A program made the position numbers and the translations under genes. This document shows positions 1 to 11,747 of a stretch of 64,000 nucleotides of DNA, piece by piece. Numbering within the stretch: position 1 is the stretch's first letter; each line of letters opens with the position of its first letter. Below the pieces are notes generated by a model. That model did not search any database and was not told the DNA's origin. It saw only the letters and a program-made list of their open reading frames with translations. Location: NCBI GenBank assembly GCA_950022295.1, contig OX465599.1:7750001-7814000 (forward strand), written 5' to 3'. Origin of the DNA: Bromus sterilis (taxonomy: Eukaryota > Streptophyta > Magnoliopsida > Poales > Poaceae).

Positions 1-334
1 TTAGCTTGTGCTATGCTCTATATGTGTAGATTTGTGGACTTTAGTTTGGGAGCTAGCTATATAGTGATATGTGGAGTTTATTTGATTTATATGCAATTTG
101 AGCTCAAGTTAATTAGTATGCATATTTGTAGTGATTGCTTAGTGCCTTCCCGCACACGGACGTATAGTTACCACCGTCGATCGCCCCCATCGTCCCTCTT
201 CACCGGCACCACCTTGGTGAGCCTCTATATATGTGTTTCTTATTTTTTTTTATATAAGAAATTTTATTTGTATGATTTAGATAGATACTTGTCTAATTTT
301 CTTACTTGTATGATTCTTTTTTATACATAGTGCG

Positions 335-789
335 ATGGTTATGGTATCCGCGCATGTCGGCCCTCGTCCTGTCTATGATTCGGATGTGGTATATATATAT
401 TATCTTTTATAACTATTAATTTGTTCTATTTTTCGTGTTTGACAATGATGACCAATTAAGTTGACATAGATATTTTTATCTAGGAGGTATGTGAACCGGA
501 GATTGAAACTGACCCTCTGGTTGAGCGGTTAAATTTAGTTGAAAAAGAAAACGAGTATTTGAAAGAAAAATTGAAAAAAATTGAAGAAGAGAAGATGATA
601 TTGGAGTTGTATGTTGCCGATGTCGTCGATGATCACAAGAACAAGATGGATGTAATGCGCATGAAGATTAGGGAAATTAGAAAATATGCCCTTACTAAAG
701 AGGCTTGGTATCATTATGTTGTTGGAGCAATTGGTACCTTTGTTGCGATATTGATCGCATTTATTGTTGCATTTAAATGCTTTAGGTAG
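335..789 (+). CDS. CACTA-associated small coiled-coil/membrane protein
   Basis: Two exons can be drawn: 335-388 (ATG to a GT donor after GATGTG) and 484-789 (after an AG at 482-483). They join in phase 0 to give about 119 residues. The protein has a charged, heptad-rich segment (residues ~30-80, rich in Glu and Lys) and a C-terminal hydrophobic segment (~95-115, containing VVGAIGTFVAILIAFIVAF) that looks like a tail anchor. Further exons may lie upstream, since an AG also precedes 331. It sits 150 bp before the CACTA transposase start on the same strand, which suggests a transposon accessory gene rather than a host gene. No enzymatic domain is recognised. The function is unknown. Confidence 0.5.
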
Positions 790-938
790 ATAGTTTTATG
801 TTGTTTTTATGTTAATAAGTATGTGTATGAACTTTATGTATGATCAACTTTATGTATGAACAACCTTTATGCATGTATGATCAATTTTATGTATATGAAT
901 TACTTGTATTAATTTTATCTTTTTGATGTTGTGCCATT

Positions 939-1421
939 ATGAAGATGAGTCGGCAATGGATGTACGAAGACCGACGCTCTGGCGAGTTCATTAATGGCTT
1001 GCATAGTTTTTTGGAAGTGGCTGAGGCTAATAAGCGGGATGGTTTTATGTGTTGTCCATGTGATGTCTGCAAGAATAATAAGAGCTACTCTGACTCAAAA
1101 GATATTCACCTCCATCTGTTTAAGCATGGTTTCATGTCCGGCTATAACTGTTGGACCAAGCACGGAGAAAGAGGGGTTCTGATGGAAGAGAATGAAAAAG
1201 ATGAGGATGATGACAGGTATCCTGGGTTCCTGCCTGAATACGGTGGTACAATGGGGGAACAGAATGAAGAACAAGAGAAAGAACAAGAAGGTGAAGAAAA
1301 GGCATCACATGAGCCCGATGATGAGCTTCGCCGTGTCATTGTTGATGCACAGAGAGGATGCGAAAGAGAAAGGGAGAAGTTGAAGTTCAATCGCATGTTA
1401 GAGGATCACAATACACATTTG
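939..1421 (+). pseudogene. CACTA (En/Spm) TNP2-type transposase, N-terminal part only
   Basis: The ATG at 939 opens a protein with the transposase-associated domain of plant CACTA elements. It has a WMYEDRR start, then residues ~10-80 with CCPCDVCKN and the HLFKHGFMSGYNCWTKHGE stretch that in this family precedes the catalytic part. A long Glu/Asp-rich linker follows. Around 1418-1424 the reading passes from transposase-like sequence (LKFNRMLEDHNTHL) into gag-like sequence of a Gypsy element in another frame. The whole catalytic region is therefore missing and no functional transposase can be made here. The copy was cut by the retroelement or by a later deletion. Confidence 0.8.
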
Positions 1422-2125
1422 ACGATATGCTGGATGCACCGTGCAAATTGCACAGCACTCCTGGCAGGCTGTCGGCGCATACCACTCGGCAGTGCGACTT
1501 CGTGAGAAGGATTGCAAAGGGAGAAGCTTTACCACCTCCACCCCCACCACCACCCCAGAACAGAGGACCACCTCAGCAGCAGAACCAATTCCCGCGGCAA
1601 GATGCCGCTTACATGATTTTCACCAGCGAATCCACCGACAAGGGCAGTCGGAGAGCCCGAGCTCAAGAGGTCAATGCCACCATGCCGCCGATTCCTCAGT
1701 TCATGCATTGGTCCGAGTGCACCATATCTTGGGACAGAGCAGATCACCCGGCCATCTTGCCGAATCCAGGCAATTATCCGCTTGTGGTCGATGCTCTGTT
1801 CGCAGGACCAAGATTCTCATGCAAGTTCTCCCGAGTGCTCGTGGATGGAGGAAGCACAATCAACATCCTGTACAGAGACACCCTGATCAAATTGGGGCTC
1901 ACCGAGAAGGATCTGGAGCGCAGTCGGACGACATTTCACGGGATCGTCCCTGGGTTGTCTTGCACAGCCATGGGTCGCATTCGGCTGGATGTCATATTCG
2001 GCACAGAGGAGAACTTCAGGAGGGAGCCGATCTGGTTCGAGGTTGCCGACCTCAGCAGTCCTTATCACGCTTTGTTGGCAACGCTTCGTCATACCCGAGA
2101 CGTGGACAACGCACTCGGGGACTGA
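1422..2125 (+). pseudogene. Gypsy gag C-terminus and aspartic protease remnant
   Basis: The frame reads a gag-like end with Cys/His-spaced residues (CKLHSTPGRLSAHTTRQC), a Pro-rich linker (eight consecutive prolines near 1535-1556), and then a retropepsin-like domain with the active-site motif LVDGGSTINILY at about 1840-1875 (aspartate in VDGGS). After the protease the frame reaches YHALLATLRHTRDVDNALGD and stops at 2123-2125, where pol should begin. The next ~600 bp hold no reverse transcriptase. Pol has probably been lost by deletion. This is not a functional polyprotein. Confidence 0.75.
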
Positions 2126-2749
2126 CTAACCACGAGGTCAAAGACATAGGCCAATGAGGCACGGAGGCTGCGGGCTGGCATCTAACTTGGCATCTGGCTC
2201 AAGCACAAGTCACGAGAGTGATTGTGGCATTGAGAGGAAGAGCAAGTGGAGCAGTCGGCAGCACGAATGCCCGAGATGCAAGTCGAAGCGCTCTAAAAAC
2301 GGCATAGCCGATTAAATAGGTTCCGATTGTACCACTGACCGGGGCACTGAGCAACCGGCAGCGGGCAATCGGATCCTAACAATGCAGAATCCTTTGCGTT
2401 AAAACTTGTCGTGTAAAAAACAAAAACTTATCGAACCTTGGTTGGAAGTCAATCTGTGATCCGGTTGCAGACCGCATGTCGGCAGCAACATGGACAAGGC
2501 TTGACACCATCAAGTGCAGACCGATAAAAGAAACCGACAAAGACGCAAAGTTGATCGCATAAACAAAACTTGCAACGAGCGGCCAAGTCGCATAGAGATA
2601 AGAGGCCTACGGCCGAATAGGTTCATTACATCGGAAATACACCCAGTGGGTGGCAGCAGAATTAAAACAATGTCTTACAAGCAGCCACGCTGCAAATAGA
2701 AATAATATATGATGTCGGCAGCGGCGGATGCCATCCTTGGCGTCACGGC
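2126..2749. other. Non-coding interior of the Gypsy-like element
   Basis: About 620 bp between the protease stop and the end of the antisense gene. No frame of any length shows a recognisable domain. The sequence is rich in AGTCGG and AATCGG words like the rest of the element. Pol should lie here in an autonomous relative, so this is probably a deletion scar plus untranslated sequence. Confidence 0.5.
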
Positions 2750-5700
2750 TTAAGAAGTCGGGGCGGTTGACGGTGCAGAGCTTGCAGTCGGAATAGTTGC
2801 ATCAGCTGGTGCAGTGGTGGCATTTGGCTCCGACTGCGCGTCAGAAGATGTGGCCCCAGTCCGCTTGGATCTCGGAGATGTATGGGATGAGCCGCTGTCA
2901 GAAAGCTCCTCGGCCAGGCCAGAGATTGAAGGTGCAGCGAGCGGATTCCCTCCCTCGTCGAGATACGGAGTGTAGTCATACAGAGAGAACCAGTTCACCA
3001 TGGTGCTGGCTAGCCGATTTACCTCGGTATAGGTCTTCTCAAGCAGGTCGGCCGCGTTTTCTCTGAGGCTATAGAGTTGGGAAAGCTTCACCTGAGGGTA
3101 CCAGCTCAGCACAGTTTGGAGAGCAGTCTCCGCGCCAGTCTGAGCTGCAGAGTTTAGCAAGACGTCGATCCGACGTGGGATGGCCTTCAGAAGAGTCCGA
3201 GTCTGCTCAGTGGTAGCATTCGGAGCCTCCCCTTTGTCAGAATCCTCTTCATCTAGTACTTCAGGCTCGCGGGTCTCGGCGGAGGAACCGGCGGCGTATT
3301 TCATCTTCTGAAGTCCGGCCTTAAGCTCAGTCGGCGACCACAGTGATTCAGCAATTCTCAGAATGCTGAGCTTGAATGACAATGCAATTCCCTTGATGAC
3401 AGGAATGCGAGCTTCTGTGCCAATCAAATATTCGTGCCGAGTCCAGACATTGTCTTCAAGTTGGCAGGTCCCTCTGGCGGCAATGGTTTCTTCTCGGGAT
3501 TTAGCTACGGCTGCGTAGGCGGCTGCTTCAGATTCAGGCCAAGCCTTTGCATCATGAAAGGAAATATGAGCAACAAGGGAAAAAGAGGAAAGCAGTCGGA
3601 AAAGGAACTCGGATGCAGGAAACTCTTACCGCTGAGGAGGACGTCCATCTCGGTCATTGTGTCGCAGAAGCCTTTGGCTCGGCGGCGCAGCCGAGTGGCC
3701 TCTTCATAGCTGCGTTTCTCCAGCTCTTCAAATTTGGCGATGTGCTCGTCGCGGTCCTTTCGGATGGAGTCTCGGGCAGCAATAGCATCATTCAGCTCAG
3801 CTCGCATCGCGTCTCGGGCGGCAACTGCAGCATCTCGTTCAGCGCGAAGTTCTCCGCCGGCAGTAGCGACAGCAGCAAATTTGTCCGAGTGCTACTTCTT
3901 CAGATAAATCATCTCGGAGCGAAGAGATTGGACAGTCCGGGACAGGTCAACTTCCACCCCTTGCAATCGGGTCATTTCATGTTTGGCTGCGGCAAGTTCG
4001 GCAGTAAGTTTGGCAATCCGGCCTTGAAGGCCATCCACTAAGGGAACAGAGACTAGATGAAGACATAAAGAAGTCAGGACAAGAGAAATTGTCAATCGGA
4101 GAGAAGATAAAAGCAATGAGGAAGTCACCTTTCAGCCTATCAATCTCGGCCGACTGGTGGTTGACCTGCAGCTGGGCTTGAGCAAGGGTTCGGAGACTAG
4201 CAGCATAGGCTTCAAGGAGCTTTTCGAAGACTTCACGTTTTTCGTCCATAATAACCTGAGAAGAAAATCAAGTCAAACTTTAGAGGCATAGCAGAAAAAA
4301 GAAGATCCGAATCGATTGCAAGCAATCGGCCCGAATCTCGGGGACTACACCCAGTGGGTGCGCTTGCGCGCACCCACCGGAAGAAAAGTCTCCCGATTGG
4401 AGGAAGGCAGGAGAAAGGACAAGAATCATAGAAGATCCAAACCGATTGCTAACAATCGGCCCGAATCTCGGGGACTACACCCAGTGGGTGCGCTTGCGCG
4501 CACCCACCGGAAGGAAAGTCTCCTGATTGGAGGAAGGCAGGAGAAAAAGTAAGAAAGGCATAAAAGATCCGAACTGATTGCTAACAACCGGCCCGAATCT
4601 CGGGGACTACACCCAGTGGGTGCGCTGGCGAGCACCCACCGGAAGAAAAGTCTCCCGATTGGAGGAACACCAGGTAAGGAAAGTGGAAGAGCTTACCGCA
4701 TGAGTGCGATCGAGCTGTTGGAGGTCCCGAGCTATGGCAGTGGCAAAGTCGTTCACCCGACTGAGGGCCGTTGTCAAAGAATCCGGGGAACGGCGTGAAG
4801 TGTCGCGCTCGGGGCCAACGTGTCGGGTGCGAGAGTACTTGGCCCGGAACTGGTCCACCGAGCGCATTAGAACTTCTGACGCAGAGGAGGTCGGCGCTGG
4901 TACTAAAGTTTGAGTGGTGGCAGCAGAGGCAACAATGGTGAAGGCTAGTGGCGTCGACGTCATCTGAGGGCCGGAGGTACCCGGTTGTGGTTGCAGAGCA
5001 ATCGGACGAGCCGAGGCGGAGGTGATCACGGTGATTGGCGGCGTGATCGTCATTGTCAAAGGCGCGGATAGCACAACCGGCGGCATAGTCATTGCAATCG
5101 GCGGCGTGGACACCACGATTGGCGATGGAGTCGTCACCGTCGGTGGCTCGGACGTGGAAATCGGAGAAGCAGTAGTTACGGCAGTGGAGACCAGGTCGGA
5201 GTGGTGTGGCGGAGACGGGGCAATCGGATCGACCGATTGTGTTCCTCTGCCACCAGTAACTCCCCGGTCAGCTGTACTCTTGGAAGCAAGGGAAGAGGAG
5301 GAAGTCTTTTTAGCCGTCTCAAGGCGGGCCTTCTTGGCAGCACGCTCGGCATCCTTGGAGGAGCGATGAGAAGCAGGCGGCCGTTTGTGGATGGCGGCGG
5401 CAGACGCAGCAGGCGAGATGATGACGCTAGCATGAACAGGGACGTCGGTGTCGACGTCGTCAAGCCCAATCGGCTCCCTGAAAGAAGAAAGAAGAGCTGA
5501 ATCAGTATAAGGAAAGGCAGTAAGATTCAAGGTGTAAAGATAAAAGCATACCCAACTGTTCTTGGTGCACCAGAAGGCATCCGACATCTCAGCGGGACGA
5601 CATCCAGCGGCGCCTGGGAAATCGGCCTTCGGGTGGCCGTCACCTGAGGTTGTTTTCCCTTGCTGGCTGTCGGCGCTGTCTTAGCGGCCTTGCTGGGAGC

Positions 5701-7107
5701 GGCACCAGTGGAGGAGCTGGTCGCCGAGGTGCGCTTAACCGGCGCCTTCGGAGGTTTGGTACGAGGAGCTGCACCAGAATCATCAGCCTTTCAGACACTA
5801 TCGTCATCGCTCCATTCGGCCAAAAATTGCTCAAGGGAAGGGTCAGGCGTACCCCCTTGAGCTGTCGGTCGGGTGTCGGTCCTCTGGGGGTCGGCGGCCT
5901 CAGCATCAGCGTCATCGGCATCTTCGGAATCGGAGGATTCTCCGGAAGACTCGTCGTCATCACCATCATCGTCACCGGACTCGGTGGAAGGGACCTCGCC
6001 GTTGTACTCAAAGTCAGCGGGGTTGTCTTCCGCGCGATCGGGGGCATACGCACCGGCCACCTGGTCGTCTTCCATCAAATCGGACCAGATGAAATGCTGG
6101 GAAAGAAGATGAATGTGATCAGAGAGCTAAGAAGAAAAAGCAATCGGAAGAAGAAAGCAATCGGAGCATACCACAAGCGGTTTCTGTTGGCAAGTGAGGT
6201 AGTCAAGCCCAAAGCGGAAGGGGTCAGGCAAAGGACTAGATGTGATAGCCTTTACCCTGGCGCAGAGGTCTTCTTTCTTCACCCGCCACGTACAGAGCCG
6301 AGTGGGATCTCGAGGGCCCGACATATCACAGATGCGGTGCACTCGGCGCTGCAGAGGGAGCACTCGGACTTGAAGCCAAGCGGCTACAAGATCAGTCGGA
6401 AGAAGTCCTTCTTGCTCTAGCTGGGCGATCCTGGCGACCTGGGCATCGACATCACAGTCTCCGACGCCATACTTCAGCGACCACTGGTGTTTTTCAGTCG
6501 GCCGGGCGAGGGAGAACTCGGGCAGATTCAGGAGATCGGGACCTTGGTCAGGTGACTTGACGTAGAAAAATGAGGTCTGCCAATTCTTGCATGATTGGAC
6601 GATCTCGGGACTCTTGTACTTTGGCTTGCCGGCTGCGACAAGGCAACTGCCGCAGTCGGTCATGTCAGTCGGATACTTTGGTTCGCCACCCTTAGTGGTA
6701 GCCGGCACCACAGCTCCCGTCCGAGCATTGTGGGCTCGGAGGTTGAAGAATCGCTTCCAGAGAGCGATGCTTGGGCGGCAGCCGAGATACCCCTCGCAGA
6801 GTGTGACGAAGCCGGAGAGGATCATGATGAAGTTGGCTGCGAGGTGATGTGGTTGCAGTCGGTGGAAGTCGAGGAACTCGCGGAAGAATGTGCTGGCGGG
6901 AAGGCCGAATCCACGCTCGAAGTGAGCGAGGAAGACAACCCTTTCTCCAGCACGCGCGTTGGGCACGACCTCAGCGCCGGGGACGCGCCATTGGATCTCA
7001 GCTGGCATCTTCCGGGCGCGAATTAGAGACTGGACGGCGCCGGCGGTGGCTGTCGAGCCCTTCCAGCATCCGCGGCTCGCCTGGGAGATATCTCACCGTG
7101 GCGCCAT
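2750..7107 (-). pseudogene. Antisense gene of a Gypsy element ('putative gypsy type transposon' protein), broken
   Basis: On the minus strand a multi-exon gene runs against the retroelement. From an ATG at 7107, and after an early TGA (7095-7093), the frame is open to a GT donor at about 6171. It carries the grass 'putative gypsy type transposon' (Transposase_28-like) domain, with ERGFGLPASTFFREFLDFH and FVTLCEGYLGCRPSIALWKR. Later exons encode an Asp/Glu/Ser-rich acidic block (about 6095-5790, ended by an in-frame TGA), a Ser/Thr/Pro-rich region (about 5480-4700), coiled-coil segments (about 4250-3505) and a C-terminal block (3427-2750). The two stops make it a pseudogene. The domain name is historical; no transposase activity is implied. 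Exon borders other than the first donor are approximate. Confidence 0.65.
4301..4680. repeat. Three tandem ~130-bp units, each with a perfect 10-bp hairpin or its remnant
   Basis: Units start near 4301, 4431 and 4562 with (g)aagatcc and contain AATCGGCCCGAATCTCGGGG and a GTGGGTGCGC-ttgc-GCGCACCCAC stem-loop. The stem is perfect in copies 1 and 2. Copy 3 has GTGGGTGCGC-tggc-GAGCACCCAC, with one mismatch. The array lies between two coding blocks of the antisense gene, so it is probably intronic there. Confidence 0.85.
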
Positions 7108-7800
7108 GGCGTTCGCGGGCGGAGAAGAGAAGGAGGACGAGGAGCGCGAGAGAAGCGGTGAGAAGTTACCGCGGAGGCGGAGGAGCGCGCGGGTCCGTGG
7201 CCGGAGCAGGTCCGGTGCGCAGAGGTCAAGTCGCAGGAGCGGCAGGGAGCTTCGAGCGGAGCGGCAATGGCGCAGGAGAGCGAGAGCTGGAGGAGGAAGA
7301 TGGCGTCTGGGAGAAGGAAGAGGCAAAAGCCCTCCCTTGTGGCTTATATGGGCGGCGGGGGAGGGGAGTGGGATGTGTTTGCGGCCGTGTGGCTCGGTGT
7401 GGCCTAGCACATAGGAAGACCAACCGGCAGATCGGCGCAAGGAATCCTGGCGCGGGAGGCGAGGCGTGCGACGTGGGGGTCGAGGCCTGCAGTTACGTCA
7501 AGTCGCGCATGGGTCGTGGGTCCTGGCCCATGGACCGTATCCCGGGAGAATCGGAGGTAACCGTTGGAATGTAATCGGCGAAGGATTCTATTCTCAAAAA
7601 GTGAAGACACGAATCGGAGGCGACTCAAATCCAATCGGACAAAATTTCGGCTAGCCGAGTGTGATCTCCGAGTCGGTCGACGAACTCGGAATGATGCGCT
7701 GGGCGAGGCCACCACAGTCGGAAGTTGTTGAGAAAAATTTGAAAACTGCAAAGACCCCGCAGTCAAAGGACCGTGGGATCTTTACAGCTTTAGGGGCTAC

Positions 7801-8813
7801 TGTCGGGGGATTGGTACCCGGGTAGGCTCACCCAAGCGAAAGCAACCTTTCAAGACAAGGATGGACCGATTGGGCCGCAGCTGGGCCGAGCTGGGCAGAT
7901 GTACGGCCGAGTGCTCCAAAGCAATCAGCCGTACCGAATGCCAGCAGTCGGCCCAGGCGCAATCGATCCACCCTTCCTTCACCAAGACGATCATCCGATT
8001 GGTCCGCAGCTGGGCCGAGGTAGGCATCTGGAAGGCCGATTGCCTAGAGCAATCGACCTTGCCAAGAACCACCAGTCGGCCCAGGCGCAATCGTAACAAC
8101 CTACTACCCTTGGAGAAGTTGACCCCGACGCCAGTCGGGGGTACGGTTACGAGGTCATAAATGTGCAATCCCGAGAGATCGGGGTGGCAGGGAGGCCAAG
8201 TCACGTCGAAGATCTGGAAGAGATACGGTGTCGACCTCTCCGCCAATTCCGCGGACAGGGCGACAAGACCGCACCTCCTAGCTCCACTATTCATCACCAT
8301 GCCCTATGGGTCTACAGCATGGGCCGCCGCTCGTAGGATACGGATCACCCGGAGAGGAGCAGTCGGTGGGCCCAAGCCGATTAGAGGATGACAGCTGGGC
8401 CCAATCGGTAGTGAATTTACCGATTTACCCCGGCCTCACACTATAAGAGCCCGGGGTACCCCTCCTGCATGGGGGACGATCAACACATTCTCACCATTAC
8501 TCATATCTCCCTCAGTTCATTCACTGCTAGTAGTTACTCCTCAGGGAAGCAGGAGAGAGCCTTGCCCACGGCGGCGCTCACCTTCCCCTGAGTAGATAGA
8601 GAAGCAGTTATTGTAATCTAGTTCCATTGATATAGAAGAGACGAGCAGGAGTAGGGGTGTTATCTCTACGGAGAGCCCCGAACCTGGGTACATCGTGGTG
8701 TCCATCACCGTGTTTGTGCCCAACCCGATTCCGGCACCATCGACATCTTCTTCCTCGCGTCTTCCCCTCACTTTAGCCATCCCCATGGCATCTGCCGTCA
8801 CATATCGACGACA
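7801..8813 (+). repeat. 3' LTR of the Gypsy-like element
   Basis: The 1013-bp segment starts TGTCG and ends CGACA, the expected short inverted ends of an LTR, and follows a purine-rich tract. A TATA-like box (CTATAAGAG) lies at 8441-8449, with a likely transcription start some 30 bp on. Beyond 8813 the sequence is that of a different, minus-strand Athila-like element. No 5' LTR exists in the window for comparison, so the borders rest on the inverted ends. Confidence 0.7.
7861..8096. repeat. Two ~125-130-bp tandem copies inside the Gypsy LTR
   Basis: Two diverged copies (about 7861-7972 and 7990-8096) share CCGATTGG(G/T)CCGCAGCTGGGCCGAG near the start and CAGTCGGCCCAGGCGCAATCG at the end. They lie upstream of the TATA-like box, in the U3 part of the LTR, where duplicated enhancer-like blocks are common in retroelements. 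A regulatory role is inference. Confidence 0.65.
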
Positions 8814-9689
8814 GGTTTGGATGTACCGGCGAAGGTGGACACCAACCCTCGGAGTGAGAAGAAGGCAATGCACAGCACGGGAAAGGCTAGCAAAATATGG
8901 GAAGGTGGAAGTGTCAACTCTCAATACTTACATTAGTCTGAAGGACTCATGCACTTATTATCGGTAACTCTCAATCTAATAAGGAGGTTCACAAAGAGAC
9001 AAGTACCCCGAGGAGGAGTGTATGGGGGTTTGGTTATCCTTGCGCATCCTCGACTCATGGTACGTGAGTGTTCTCTGATATTCGACCCCTCGGAAGAGTA
9101 GTGATCCATCTAGTAGCTAGAGTTCTCAATTAGTTTTGTAGGTTTTGAAAATAAACATGGATTGCCCAAAATACGACACCTATCACTAATAGGCAAGAGC
9201 TCTTGACACCAAAAGTCCAAACATTACTCACAGCAATGCCTCAAAACTATTGCAAGCTACTACTAAAATTAAATAGCAACCTCAATTACCTACTTTCAAG
9301 ACAAGACACAACTCAGTGCAACAACCAACTCTCTTAACAAGATAAACATGAAAACTAAAAAGAGTTGCAGCAACAAACTAAACAAAAGCCAAAGCTCTTG
9401 CTAAAGACAAACTAAGACTAAAACTAAACATGGCTGTAGCTATGAAAAGATAAAGAACACACAACAGCAAAAAGATAGGCAGGAAAAATCCTATGATGTG
9501 TTCTAGATTTTCAAAGTGGAGCGTGTCTCTCTCCCACACAAAGTAAGAAAGGATCTAACTTGTTATGAACAGCAAGAAAAGCTAAATAAAACTAAAAACA
9601 AAACCTAAGAGCGAGACGCTCCAAGCATAGCACATAACGCATGAAGTGATAAAAATATAGTGAGACAAAGGACGAACTGATGATTGTTG

Positions 9690-9815
9690 ATGGAGAAGGG
9701 GATGCACGGGGGCATCCCCAAGCTTAGATGCTTGAGTCTCCTTGAATATTTATTGGGGATGCATGGGGGAATCCCCAAGCTTGAGCGCTTGACACTCCTG
9801 GATCTTCTTTCATCA
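9690..9815. repeat. Two tandem ~58-bp units in the Athila-like element
   Basis: Two units share GGGGATGCA(C/T)GGGGG followed by (C/A)ATCCCCAAGCTT and a GCTTGA..CTCC tail. They lie in the internal region between the coding stretch and the truncated end. On the minus strand the unit reads AAGCTTGGGGAT. It looks non-coding. Confidence 0.7.
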
Positions 9816-10427
9816 TCTTCCATCGCACACTTGAAAACTCTCTTCATACATAACTCATCTTAAGCTGATTAGAGAGGTTAGTACCCTTAATAAATAATTT
9901 TTTCTCCACTGGATATAAAGATAATCTTGAAGAGCTACTGTTTCGCAAGAGCGCCAAAAAGTTTTTGCAAATAAAAAGCAAGCTTAAGGTTTGCAAAAGT
10001 TAGGAGAGACAAAACGTGGCAGAATCTGTGAAAAACAGAACAGCAGATAGTAAAGAATTTTTTAGGGGCACTTATGCAACTCACATAAAAAATCTCAGAA
10101 CATACGGAAGTTTCGTAATTGTATAGAGCATACTGTGTAAAAAATTCAGCTCAAAAATATGAACTGGGATTTTTCTGGAATTTTTCTGGTCACGAGGACA
10201 GAATCTGTTTTCTGGACAGCATGTCACAACTTTTACTTTCCCTTGCCGTAAGAGGCTATAACTTGGCACAAAGCTGAAAAATAAAGATACAATGATGTTT
10301 CTACTGAAGTAAAAAACATCAAGACACAACAAAAGCAAAAAATAAAAACCTAAATTCGTTGCGGGCTGCCTCCCGAAAGCGCTTCTTTAAAGCCATTAGC
10401 TAGGCTTAAGGATTATAGAAGATGCTC

Positions 10428-11604
10428 TCACAAGAATAAGACTTTGAAGCAGAAGAGAGCATGAAGAAGCAAATATGAAACACATTTAAGCCTAACCCAC
10501 TTCCTATGCATAGGCATCTTGTAAGAAAATAAATCAAAGAAGCACAAAGTGACATGAATAGGAAGGTAGAACAAGAACAACTTCAAAACTTTCAACATGA
10601 AGATATGTGTTTTTGTAACATGGAAGTTTCTACAACCAAACTTTCCTCTCTCAAAGTAATTTTCAGTAGCATCATGAACAACATCAAGAATATAACTATC
10701 ACATAAATCATGTTGTTCATGACCTACAAGAACACGTGTATTGTTTTGAACACGGTTTTTAGGATCATAAGATAAATGCAACCCATCACATTGAGCTTTG
10801 ATAAGAGGAAAATTCTCCGGAGTTGGAGATTTTAAAAGGATAATAGGACACTCAAGTGTGGGTGCAACAACAATAATTTCATGCTTAACATAAGGAACTA
10901 TAGCAAGTTCATCTTCGTAGGCATCATCCATAGTGGCATCATGGCCATCAACAAAGCAAGTATCAAAATCATCAGAAAGGGAAGTATCAAGTGAGTCCTC
11001 GGAATCATAGGACTCCTCATCATAGCAATCATTGGCCTCTTCTTGGGAAGCAAACATTTTATTTTTAAAATCCTCAATATAAGAATTGGAAGTATAATTC
11101 TCGAAACAATAAGCAAGAACTGCAAAGTTTCAGACTCGAAAATAGTATCGTGATACTTTTCAATCAAAGAATCAATCTCATAGACACCTTTAAAAGCAAC
11201 AAACTCTTCAATCTTTTCAACATCAAAGTAATCATAAACACATTTAGCATAAGAAGATAAGATCTCATTTTCATTAAACTCACATTGGAAAGGGAGGTGT
11301 TTATGATCTATATTAGAACAGCAAGTAAAATCATAAATGTGGCACAAAAGTTTAGCATGGCAATAAGAAACATGTATTTGATCCCATAAGTGTTTCCCTT
11401 TCTGAGATAGGCGGTGTCGCGTATAATGAGCATGCTCATCCAATGATTTTCCTTCAACCAAGTCGGTTGGGTTTTTAGCGCGAGCACAATTTGATCGAAG
11501 ACGATCCAAGTAAAACATGTCCATCCTACCATATTTGGGTGGTTCATCACCCATGTTGAGGATAGCATAAATAGGCAAAGCAAGACAAAGGCAAAAGGTA
11601 GCAA
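10428..11604 (-). pseudogene. Reading frames of unknown role in the Athila-like element
   Basis: Two overlapping minus-strand frames, 11578-10898 and 11057-10428, together read as one protein-like stretch with a frame change near 11090-11060. The first part contains MGDEPPKYGRMDMFYLDRLR and LVEGKSLDEHAHY. The second is acidic (CYDEESYDSEDSLDTSLSDDFDTCFVDG) and then LSYDPKNRVQNNTRVLVGHE. Related frames are a familiar part of Triticeae Athila-type elements. I recognise no reverse transcriptase, integrase or zinc knuckle in them. The frame break makes this copy non-functional. Confidence 0.5.
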
Positions 11605-11719
11605 CTATTTTTGTGGTTTTTCATAAAGGACACTGAGATAAAAACTGAAAGGTAAACTAACAAGACTAAAAAACAAAGGTAAAGGGTAGTGTGCAACTCC
11701 CCTATCTTAGCACTCGGAG

Positions 11720-11737
11720 TCCTCGGCAACGGCGCCA
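11720..11737 (-). other. Primer binding site (tRNA-Asp type)
   Basis: The minus strand reads TGGCGCCGTTGCCGAGGA, which pairs with the 3' end of plant tRNA-Asp with one mismatch. It sits about 10 bp inside the 5' LTR, where reverse transcription of Athila-type elements is primed. This fixes the element's orientation as minus. Confidence 0.8.
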
Positions 11738-11747
11738 GAAATACTCT

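Larger units (their letters stand above)
1422..8813 (+). mobile_element. Gypsy-like LTR retrotransposon, lacking its 5' end and most of pol
   Basis: The piece has a gag tail and an aspartic protease domain on the plus strand, no reverse transcriptase, RNase H or integrase, a long antisense gene, and a 3' LTR at 7801-8813. A purine-rich stretch (ttaggggctac) sits just before the LTR. The 5' LTR and gag start are absent at the CACTA junction near 1422. The layout (gag/protease, no pol, antisense gene, LTR) fits a non-autonomous or internally deleted member of a Ty3/Gypsy group that carries an antisense ORF. The words AATCGG and AGTCGG recur throughout. A target-site duplication cannot be checked because the left end is missing. 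Confidence 0.75.

Noticed and set aside
1..330. A 105-codon plus-strand frame at the window start
   Set aside because: It crosses an apparent GT donor at 220 and AT-rich intron-like sequence. At most part of it (about 145-219) is an upstream exon of the CACTA-associated gene.
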